Positions 42,030-47,537 of a stretch of 47,537 nt of DNA are shown here, one piece after another. Below the pieces are notes generated by a model. It was not told the origin of the DNA. It searched no databases and saw nothing but the letters and a program-made list of their open reading frames with translations. Source of the DNA: Candidatus Merdivivens pullicola. Its GTDB lineage: Bacteria > Bacteroidota > Bacteroidia > Bacteroidales > UBA932. The stretch lies in NCBI GenBank assembly GCA_017694945.1, contig JADIMA010000066.1, forward strand, positions 1 to 47,537, given 5' to 3'. Position 1 is the first letter of the stretch. Each line of letters begins with the position of its first letter. The position numbers were made by a program, and so were the translations under genes.

Positions 42030-42829
42030 TATTCCGCGACTATTTCAAAAACAAAACAAAATACTGCCGCAAGCGCACAATAAAGCGAAAACCACTTCAA
42101 TTGCGCCTTGCGCACTATCGCTATCATGAATTTGCACGCCAGCAGGCCGGACAGGAAAGCCGCCAGAAAGCCCACAGCCAAAGGAAACACTCCCGTAGAA
42201 GAAGCGGCAGCCTCTCCCGAGACAAGCGACAGGAAGGCCTCACCCAAAATAGGTATTATGACCATCAGGAACGAAAAGCCTGCAACCTGAGACCTTTTCG
42301 CCCCCGACAGAAGGCCGGCGGCAATGGTAGTACCCGACCGAGACAGCCCCGGCATGACAGCGAAAGCCTGGGCGATTCCCATGACTATAGCGTCCTTATA
42401 ACTCAAATCGTGCGATTTCAAAGCGCTTTTCTTTGACACATAATCAGACAGGAACAGCAGGAGAGCCGTAAGCAGCAGCATCGCGCCTACGACCATGAGC
42501 CCCGAACCGAACACGGCTTCCACCTCGTCTTTGAAAAAAAAGCCGACTATCATCACCGGGATGAGCGAGACGCCTATTTTCGCCAGATATTCCGTCTGCT
42601 CATTGTACCTGAACTTGAACAGCCCGCATATCAGGTCGGCTATCTCTTTCCTGAAAACAACTATCGTACTGCACACCGTCGCGGCATGCACCATTATTTC
42701 AAAAAGCAGATCATTGCTCTCTATGCCGAAAAGGGCCTTGCCTATCGTAAGATGCCCGCTGCTGCTTACAGGAAGAAACTCCGTAAGCCCCTGCACCAGG
42801 CCAAGCACCAGGGCTTCAAACCACTCCAT
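42029..42829 (-). CDS. uppP: Undecaprenyl-diphosphatase
   Basis: A 266-residue polytopic membrane enzyme that recycles undecaprenyl pyrophosphate to the monophosphate carrier used for peptidoglycan and O-antigen. The two active-site motifs are '[15 protein letters not shown]' (Glu17, Ser, His26) and '[18 protein letters not shown]' (about 158-175). Also called BacA; overproduction gives bacitracin tolerance. It overlaps both neighbours by one base (TAATG), so it is translationally coupled with DUF3098 and lpxH. Confidence 0.95.
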   Translation of the reverse strand: MEWFEALVLGLVQGLTEFLPVSSSGHLTIGKALFGIESNDLLFEIMVHAATVCSTIVVFRKEIADLICGLFKFRYNEQTEYLAKIGVSLIPVMIVGFFFKDEVEAVFGSGLMVVGAMLLLTALLLFLSDYVSKKSALKSHDLSYKDAIVMGIAQAFAVMPGLSRSGTTIAAGLLSGAKRSQVAGFSFLMVIIPILGEAFLSLVSGEAAASSTGVFPLAVGFLAAFLSGLLACKFMIAIVRKAQLKWFSLYCALAAVFCFVFEIVAE

Positions 42830-43116
42830 TATTCAGACCGTTTGCCGGAAGGACGCCTCATGATTGCCACTATCTCTATCACTATCCCCGCTATTATCAG
42901 CACCGGAGCGGCAACCATCCTTGTAAAATTGAACATCTCCCAATTGAACACGTCCGGGCTGTCGCTCTTCCCGCCCGCCATCAGGATAAAACCCGAAACA
43001 ATCACGACAAGACCCACAAGAAGAAGACGCAGCCCTTTTGCGGAGATGGCCATATTGTCCTTATTTTGTTCTTTTGCACCCGAAGTGCGCACATTTGCAT
43101 TTACACGTTTTACCAT
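42829..43116 (-). CDS. DUF3098 small membrane protein
   Basis: A 95-residue protein with two membrane segments (about 27-45 and 65-85) separated by a loop containing '[20 protein letters not shown]', the DUF3098 pattern. Its function is unknown; it is almost always found between ftsX and uppP in Bacteroidetes, as here, which points to cell division or envelope synthesis. It starts 9 bp after ftsX. Confidence 0.85.
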   Translation of the reverse strand: MVKRVNANVRTSGAKEQNKDNMAISAKGLRLLLVGLVVIVSGFILMAGGKSDSPDVFNWEMFNFTRMVAAPVLIIAGIVIEIVAIMRRPSGKRSE

Positions 43117-43125
43117 AAATATTAA

Positions 43126-43998
43126 TTATATATACAAATCATCCTTGGAAAAACCGACAAGCCTGTTCACCACCACATGCGTGGAGACAGTACATATGAT
43201 TACCCCCAGAGCCACAGTAAAGACGAGGGTTCCGGCCACGGCATCCATGCTGACCGCATCCATTATGCCGCTGAAATCGTTTTTCACGACAAGCAGCATG
43301 GCTATGAGGGCAACGGCTGCAAGCAGCCCGGCTATGACGCCCTGAAAAAAGGCCTGGACTATGAACGGCCTGCGTATAAAAGCCTTAGTCGCCCCTACCA
43401 ACTGCATCGCGTATATTGTAAACCGCTTTGAATACAGATTAAGACGCACCGTGTTGCTTATCAGCACGGAAGAAATAAACAGAAGCAGTATGATGAAAAA
43501 CGCCAGCACCAGCCCTATCTTCTCTATATTCGCATTCAGACTATCGAAAAGTTCCTCCTGGTAATAAAGCCCGTCAACATTCCTGATTCCGGATATTTTC
43601 TGTTCCAGCACCGCAAGGCTGTCCCCGGCAAGATAGTCCGCATCAAGCGACACTTCCAAAGAAGCGGGAATCGGCGGCGTTTCAAAAACCTCAAGAAAAC
43701 CCTGGCCCAACTGCTCTTCCATCTCCCTTATGCCCTGCTCTTTCGATATGTATTCCACTGATTTGACACCGGTTATAGCCTCTATTTCTTTTGCAGCAGC
43801 AAGGGCGTCAGCCTCATCTGCCGCAAGGGAGAGTTCGGCGGAAATTTTCATATTTTCCTTAAAATAATCCGAAACATATCCTGCATTGGACATGACCATT
43901 GCGGCTCCTCCGACAAGAAAGAGCACGAGTCCTATGCTTATCACGGAAGACAGGTAAGAATGGGCAAGCCTCCTCGATATGATTCCTTTTTCTCTCAT
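43126..43998 (-). CDS. ftsX: Cell division protein FtsX
   Basis: A 290-residue permease-like protein that with FtsE regulates septal peptidoglycan hydrolases. Four membrane segments are visible at about 17-40, 163-190, 217-240 and 253-280; the periplasmic loop (about 45-160) contains 'EAITGVKSVEYISKEQGIRE', the FtsX extracellular domain. FtsE is not in this window, as is usual in Bacteroidetes. It heads the operon ftsX-DUF3098-uppP-lpxH. Confidence 0.93.
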   Translation of the reverse strand: MREKGIISRRLAHSYLSSVISIGLVLFLVGGAAMVMSNAGYVSDYFKENMKISAELSLAADEADALAAAKEIEAITGVKSVEYISKEQGIREMEEQLGQGFLEVFETPPIPASLEVSLDADYLAGDSLAVLEQKISGIRNVDGLYYQEELFDSLNANIEKIGLVLAFFIILLLFISSVLISNTVRLNLYSKRFTIYAMQLVGATKAFIRRPFIVQAFFQGVIAGLLAAVALIAMLLVVKNDFSGIMDAVSMDAVAGTLVFTVALGVIICTVSTHVVVNRLVGFSKDDLYI

Positions 43999-44022
43999 TT
44001 ATATCCGGAAAACAACAATTTT

Positions 44023-44030
44023 CAAAGATA
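44023..44030 (-). promoter_or_regulatory. -7 promoter element of ftsX operon
   Basis: TATCTTTG on the minus strand, 25 bases before the ATG at 43998. The -33 position does not contain TTTG. Confidence 0.5.
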
Positions 44031-44051
44031 GTTATTTTCAAAAATATTTGC

Positions 44052-44059
44052 TACCTTTG
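44052..44059 (+). promoter_or_regulatory. -7 promoter element of the glycogen synthase-like/DUF4270 genes
   Basis: TACCTTTG matches TAnnTTTG and lies 20 bases before the ATG at 44080. It is back to back with the ftsX element, 21 bp away, so the two polymerases would compete. Confidence 0.5.
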
Positions 44060-44079
44060 TGAGAAATAATTAATGAAAT

Positions 44080-44931
44080 ATGCAAAAAGTCGAACCTAAA
44101 AGGATACTGTTCGTCAATTCGGAGATATATCCTTACCTTCCGGAATCACACATTTCCACCATCGGAAGGTATCTGCCGCAAGGAATCCAAGAGTGCAAAA
44201 AGGAAATACGCTCTTTCATGCCCAAATACGGCTGCATCAACGAAAGGAGGAACCAGCTCCATGAAGTCATCAGGCTGTCAGGCATGAACATCGTCATTAA
44301 TGATGTTGACAGGCCCCTGATCATAAAGGTGTCTTCGATACCTTCCGCAAGGATGCAGGTCTATTTCATTGACAACGAAGACTATTTCCAGCGCAAATCG
44401 GTTTTCCGCGATGAAAACGGGGCGTTTTTCGAAGACAACGGGGAGAGGGCCATATTTTTCGCCCGCGGCGTCCTGGAAACCGTAAAAAAACTGAGATGGA
44501 AACCGGACATCATACACTGCCAGGGATGGATTTCCCACATACTTCCCATTTACCTGAAAAAATGTTATAAAGACGACCCTATATTTTCCGACACAAAAGT
44601 CGTACTTTCGCTGTACAACGAAATAATGGAAGAACGTTTCAGCGACGACATAGCCGAGAAGGCAGCCCTGCCAGGGGCCGGAAAGGAAGATTTCGACCTG
44701 ATGAGCGAACCTGTCGGCATAAATCTTGCAAAACTTGCTTCCCTCCATTCAGACGGAATAATAATAGGCTCGTGCGACCTGCCGGAAGAACTTGAAGCAT
44801 TTTGCAATGAACTCGGGCGTCCCATATTGCCGTATTTCAGAATCGAGGATGGAGACAACAGTTACATAAAGACTTATAACGATTTTTACGACAATATTAT
44901 TGGCAAGACGGATGAAACTGAAGTTAAATAA
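44080..44931 (+). CDS. Glycogen/starch synthase N-terminal domain protein (no catalytic C-terminal half)
   Basis: A 283-residue protein matching the N-terminal (GT5) half of glycogen synthase: 'KRILFVNSEIYPYLPES', 'GRYLPQGIQECKKEIRSFMP', 'ARMQVYFIDNEDYFQRK' and 'WKPDIIHCQGWISHILPIYL'. The ADP-glucose-binding KTGGL loop expected after the first strand is absent (PESHIST instead), and the C-terminal GT-B domain is missing. Typical synthases are about 480-500 residues. Short forms like this are widespread in Bacteroidetes and are probably not glycosyltransferases. The 3' end overlaps the DUF4270 gene by 20 bp. Confidence 0.85.
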   Translation: MQKVEPKRILFVNSEIYPYLPESHISTIGRYLPQGIQECKKEIRSFMPKYGCINERRNQLHEVIRLSGMNIVINDVDRPLIIKVSSIPSARMQVYFIDNEDYFQRKSVFRDENGAFFEDNGERAIFFARGVLETVKKLRWKPDIIHCQGWISHILPIYLKKCYKDDPIFSDTKVVLSLYNEIMEERFSDDIAEKAALPGAGKEDFDLMSEPVGINLAKLASLHSDGIIIGSCDLPEELEAFCNELGRPILPYFRIEDGDNSYIKTYNDFYDNIIGKTDETEVK

Positions 44932-46492
44932 AGCCCTGCCGGCCATAGTGGTGCTGCTGTTTTCCGCAGTATCGTGCATCGAAATGGATCCGGGCACGGG
45001 ATACGACCTCATACCGGAGGATCAACTGCTGAAGACCAGGCAAAAAACCATAGATCTGCCGGTATCCTTGAAAATGGCCGACAGTATCGCCACCACAAGC
45101 GGCACCTCAATAGTTTTCGGCTCAATAAACTCAGAAAGGACCGGAACCTCGAAATACGGCTGCGCCACTACGCTCGTTCCGATTCCCGACTCCAGTGTAA
45201 TCGATGTCGGCTCCAACAGGAGGATCAAGGAATTTTATCTCGCCCTTGAACTTAGAAGGACAGAATGCATGGACGAATCCAGCAAGCACATTCTTCAAAA
45301 CGTCTATGTCTATAGGATGCTCAAGGACTTTGATTCGACTACAGTATATAACTGCTCGATGACGGACGACTACTACGACAGGAGCAACCCTATATCCCTC
45401 CCGGGCATCACATACAACGGAGGAGACACATTGAACATCCTGCTGTCGCACGAATATGCGGCGGAAATACTTGACATCCTTGCCGACGATCCGGCCATCG
45501 TGGACACATTGAGCGACTTCAACAAAATACTCCACGGGATTTATATTGAAACAGGCGAACCGCTTGCCGGCATCAACGAAGGCAGGGTGAACAATTTCAA
45601 GATCCAGAGTTACGGACGAATAAGATATACAGCAGATTTCGGAGAAAGGAAAGACATCGACACGTCGGTACTCTTCGGCACAGGCATCACATCCAATTCG
45701 GTAAGCACATACTTTGCACTGAACACCAGTTCGCTCGGATCAAAAGGTTTTGAAACCGAATCCGCCACCGAGTCCATACTCGTAGAAGGCAATTCCGGCA
45801 TCAAACCCGTCATCAGTTCGACCGACATAACGGAGGCAGTCAAGGGCATCGCTTCGGAAGAAGGAGTGACGACCGACCGCATCATGATTTCCAGGGCATC
45901 CATAATAATGCCATACGAATTCCCGGCAGACTATACCGAACTCGACGAACTGTACCCGTCCATACTCAGCCCGTCCATCAAACTGCATACTGAAGACGGC
46001 AGGGTATTATACACATGCATATCGGATGTGAACATTTCCGATGAAGACCCGGGAAATATAAACAGATCATTGGGGCAGTATTCGCCGGACATAACCCATT
46101 ACCTTCAAAGACTCCTAAAGAAGGAGACCGACGAATTGAGCGAAGACGACGACATCTGGCTCATACCTACGACGGATGAAGCCGACTCAAACGACGAAGA
46201 CACTTCCGATGACAGCGAGAGCAGTTATTATTACAACTACTACAACCCGTATTATTACTATGACCCGTACGGATACGGGTATGGATACGGATATGGAGGA
46301 TATTATGACTATTATGGCTACAACCCATACGGATATTACGGCAATTCATACTACGGGACATCCGACGAAAGTTCTTCGGAAACAATAACCCTCGACAATG
46401 TTTCGTATTTCAGTGCGGTTCTCAACGGCACCGAAGCAGAAAGAAGACCCCGCCTCGTAATAACCTACATAATACTGCCTGAAGAAAAATAA
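44912..46492 (+). CDS. DUF4270 lipoprotein with Tyr/Gly-rich segment
   Basis: A 526-residue lipoprotein; the Met at 44912 gives a type II signal peptide (MKLKLNKALPAIVVLLFSAV, then SC) with the lipid Cys at residue 22. The body shows the DUF4270 pattern, including 'IKEFYLALELRR' and 'PRLVITYIILPEEK' at the very end. Close to the C-terminus there is an acidic stretch (DSNDEDTSDDSE) followed by a Tyr/Gly-rich run (nt 46226-46354). The gene overlaps the upstream one by 20 bp, so the two are coupled. Function of the family is unknown; export to the outer membrane surface is inferred. Confidence 0.85.
   Translation: MKLKLNKALPAIVVLLFSAVSCIEMDPGTGYDLIPEDQLLKTRQKTIDLPVSLKMADSIATTSGTSIVFGSINSERTGTSKYGCATTLVPIPDSSVIDVGSNRRIKEFYLALELRRTECMDESSKHILQNVYVYRMLKDFDSTTVYNCSMTDDYYDRSNPISLPGITYNGGDTLNILLSHEYAAEILDILADDPAIVDTLSDFNKILHGIYIETGEPLAGINEGRVNNFKIQSYGRIRYTADFGERKDIDTSVLFGTGITSNSVSTYFALNTSSLGSKGFETESATESILVEGNSGIKPVISSTDITEAVKGIASEEGVTTDRIMISRASIIMPYEFPADYTELDELYPSILSPSIKLHTEDGRVLYTCISDVNISDEDPGNINRSLGQYSPDITHYLQRLLKKETDELSEDDDIWLIPTTDEADSNDEDTSDDSESSYYYNYYNPYYYYDPYGYGYGYGYGGYYDYYGYNPYGYYGNSYYGTSDESSSETITLDNVSYFSAVLNGTEAERRPRLVITYIILPEEK
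46226..46354 (+). repeat. Tyr/Gly-rich low-complexity coding segment
   Basis: About 43 codons encode mostly Tyr, Gly, Asn and Pro with the short units YYNP, DPYGYG, YGYGYG and NPYGYY. At the DNA level it is built from repeated GGATAY/TAYGGN hexamers. It follows a Asp/Glu/Ser-rich stretch and precedes a Ser-rich one, so it looks like an inserted disordered loop. Confidence 0.75.
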
Positions 46493-46617
46493 AACTATTG
46501 TCCGAAAATACCCTTTGAAGAATAACCGGGTACGCCTTTTTGGCCACGCCCCGACTTAATTTAAAAATGTCGCAATATATTGATATATAGTTAATTGCTA
46601 TTGTAACAATATTTTAT
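46493..46617. other. Non-coding stretch after the DUF4270 gene
   Basis: 125 bp without a supported gene. A weak hairpin (CGGG...CCCG with GCC/GGC inside) spans about 46528-46553 and is not followed by a T run. The remainder is AT-rich. Confidence 0.4.
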
Positions 46618-46668
46618 AAGTGTGGATTCTGAGGGTTTAGGAAGCCCTTGAAATCCACACTTGTTTTT
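46618..46668 (+). terminator. Terminator downstream of the DUF4270 gene
   Basis: An 11-bp stem (AAGTGTGGATT at 46618-46628, AATCCACACTT at 46652-46662) with an inner AGGG/CCCT helix, followed by GTTTTT. It is 125 bp beyond the DUF4270 stop, so it may end that transcript or a small RNA starting in the gap. Confidence 0.75.
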
Positions 46669-46730
46669 CGGAGTGCATGTTATTTATCCTTGATTTACAA
46701 TGGATTGTATAAACAAAAGTTAAGTTGTGG

Positions 46731-46818
46731 CGCGGCCCGGGGTGTGCCTCATGCCGCCACTCGATGCAGGCCGCCATGCCCGGCGCATACTGCCGGAAGG
46801 CACTTCTCTCCCCCCCCA
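46731..46818. other. GC-rich block with nested inverted repeats and a C8 tract
   Basis: About 88 bp of high GC DNA in an AT-rich intergenic region. An outer pair GTGCCT (46744-46749) and AGGCAC (46798-46803) encloses further complementary pieces (ATGC/GCAT, GGC/GCC), and eight C follow at 46810-46817. No coding frame is convincing. It may be a structured RNA, a repeat element or a remnant of a gene. Confidence 0.4.
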
Positions 46819-46832
46819 TACACATAAAGGGG

Positions 46833-46840
46833 TATTTTTG
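46833..46840 (+). promoter_or_regulatory. -7-like element with no gene downstream on its strand
   Basis: TATTTTTG matches TAnnTTTG, but a transcript from it would run through the acpP terminator and antisense to acpP. Either chance or an antisense promoter. Confidence 0.2.
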
Positions 46841-46849
46841 CGGATAATC

Positions 46850-46897
46850 AACAAAAACAATAATGACTGCCGTCCGCAAGGATATCGGCAGTCATTA
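46850..46897 (-). terminator. Terminator of acpP
   Basis: On the minus strand a perfect 12-bp stem (TAATGACTGCCG with CGGCAGTCATTA, 46861-46897) is followed by TTGTTTTTGTTG. It lies 23 bp after the acpP stop, so acpP is a one-gene transcript. Confidence 0.8.
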
Positions 46898-46920
46898 TCA
46901 AAATCTTATCGTAAACGATA

Positions 46921-47160
46921 TTATTTGAGCCTTTCTTCGATGTATTTGATAGCGTCACCTACTGTAGATATCTTTTCGGTGGCATCTTCATCCGGTATCT
47001 GAATACCGAATTCATTTTCAAACTCCATGATCAAATCGACTGTATCCAAAGAATCAGCGCCGAGATCATTTGTAAAACTTGCATTCGGAGTAACCTCCGC
47101 AGCATCAACGCCCAATTTGTTTACGATGATTTCTGTAACTTTTGAAGCAACGTCTGCCAT
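46921..47160 (-). CDS. acpP: Acyl carrier protein
   Basis: A 79-residue acidic four-helix protein that carries the growing acyl chain in fatty acid synthesis. The phosphopantetheine attachment serine is Ser37 in '[20 protein letters not shown]'. C-terminal '[14 protein letters not shown]' is conserved. fabF, usually directly downstream, is absent: a terminator follows and the next gene is on the other strand. Confidence 0.97.
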   Translation of the reverse strand: MADVASKVTEIIVNKLGVDAAEVTPNASFTNDLGADSLDTVDLIMEFENEFGIQIPDEDATEKISTVGDAIKYIEERLK

Positions 47161-47228
47161 TTCTTTTACTGTTAAATTAATAAAATAAGTTTAAGTATAT
47201 TCACGCTAATTGTCGTAAAATCAAGTTG

Positions 47229-47259
47229 CAAAGTAAGTAAAAATTCCCCATATTTCAAA
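47229..47259 (-). promoter_or_regulatory. Promoter of acpP
   Basis: On the minus strand TTTG (47256-47259), 19 bp, then TTACTTTG (47229-47236), one mismatch from TAnnTTTG. The leader would be about 60 bases. Confidence 0.5.
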
Positions 47260-47339
47260 ATTTAATCGCTTTTTCCTCTTCACACTTTCCAAAAACAAAT
47301 AAATCCACGAGAAAAGGACGGAAATTAAAGAAAATTGAG

Positions 47340-47347
47340 TACTTTTG
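47340..47347 (+). promoter_or_regulatory. -7 promoter element of tRNA-Leu
   Basis: TACTTTTG matches TAnnTTTG and lies 14 bases before the mature 5' end of the tRNA. Confidence 0.5.
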
Positions 47348-47361
47348 CAATCCATTTCGGG

Positions 47362-47447
47362 GCTTTGGTGGTGGAATAGGTAGACACGCAGGACTTAAAA
47401 TCCTGTGGACAGCAATGTCCGTACGGGTTCGATTCCCGTCCGAAGCA
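47362..47447 (+). tRNA. tRNA-Leu (anticodon UAA)
   Basis: Class II tRNA of 86 bases. Acceptor stem GCTTTGG pairs with CCGAAGC (one T-G wobble). The anticodon stem CAGGA/TCCTG encloses CTTAAAA, giving anticodon TAA at 47396-47398. A long variable arm (GGAC...GTCC) and the T arm CGGGTTCGATTCCCG follow. Discriminator base A; the 3' CCA is not encoded (CAA instead). It reads UUA codons. Confidence 0.96.
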
Positions 47448-47453
47448 CAAAAA

Positions 47454-47497
47454 GAAGGCCGCGCACCCTATCCGGATGTGCGGCCTTCAATCATTTT
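47454..47497 (+). terminator. Terminator of tRNA-Leu
   Basis: A 9-bp stem (GAAGGCCGC at 47454-47462, GCGGCCTTC at 47480-47488), extendable past one mismatch, followed by AATCATTTT. Confidence 0.7.
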
Positions 47498-47537
47498 GGT
47501 ATAATTGCCAAAAATGGGGTCACTTGGACATTTGGGG

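Noticed and set aside
46727..47002. 91-codon plus-strand frame across the GC-rich block and the end of acpP
   Set aside because: It runs through the acpP terminator and antisense to acpP, with a low-complexity translation and no family resemblance.
47489..47537. Possible end of an insertion sequence in the last 50 bases (repeated GGGG/TTGG pieces)
   Set aside because: Too short and without a second inverted end or transposase in view; nothing can be supported.

Overview
The window is chromosomal DNA of a Bacteroidetes bacterium, most likely order Bacteroidales (gut type). Evidence: promoter elements of the form TAnnTTTG instead of -35/-10 boxes, few Shine-Dalgarno sequences, lipoproteins with BACON-like and Ig-like (Big_2) domains, DUF4270, DUF4294, DUF3098 and GSCFA proteins, a TPR/membrane/HTH regulator, a bifunctional DAHP synthase-chorismate mutase, and an alpha/spc operon with map-infA-rpmJ between secY and rpsM. 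The genus cannot be fixed by eye.

Layout. 1-1.5 kb: a surface lipoprotein. 1.6-9.2 kb (minus): a seven-gene export operon (MATE pump, TolC-like channel, HlyD-like adaptor, two ABC ATPases, two ABC-2 permeases), resembling E. coli YbhG-YbhF-YbhS-YbhR with YbhF split in two. It is transcribed away from two overlapping AraC-family genes (9.3-11.1 kb). Between them lie two direct repeats of TATTTTACGGT exactly 21 bp apart, a likely operator. 11.1-13.5 kb: a His-rich G3E GTPase faces away from a membrane protein plus winged-helix regulator pair; the intergenic region carries two copies of a 24-bp inverted repeat next to both promoters. 13.6-21 kb: metabolic genes (threonine dehydrogenase, queG, GSCFA, pgk, M64 peptidase, DAHP synthase-chorismate mutase, frr, pyrH). 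21.1-26.2 kb: a lone sdhC-type cytochrome b gene, a TPR/HTH regulator and two paralogous Ig-like lipoproteins. 26.4-29.7 kb: an Xaa-Pro aminopeptidase and a glutamine synthetase.

29.7-40.4 kb (minus): 22 genes from rplP to rplQ covering spc and alpha operon functions (ribosomal proteins, secY, map, infA, rpoA). The block starts at rplP with its own promoter; the usual upstream S10 genes are absent. glnA follows rplQ after 2 bp. 40.6-47.5 kb: a DUF4294 protein, an envelope operon (ftsX, DUF3098, uppP, lpxH-like), a truncated-type glycogen synthase homologue overlapping a DUF4270 lipoprotein with a Tyr/Gly-rich segment, a GC-rich structured intergenic block, a lone acpP, and tRNA-Leu(UAA).

The most promising points are the efflux operon with its operator and twin AraC regulators, the paired inverted repeats at 12.4 kb, the broken S10-spc cluster, and the regulator/lipoprotein cassette at 21.8-26.2 kb. 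All functional statements come from reading motifs and context; no database search was run.
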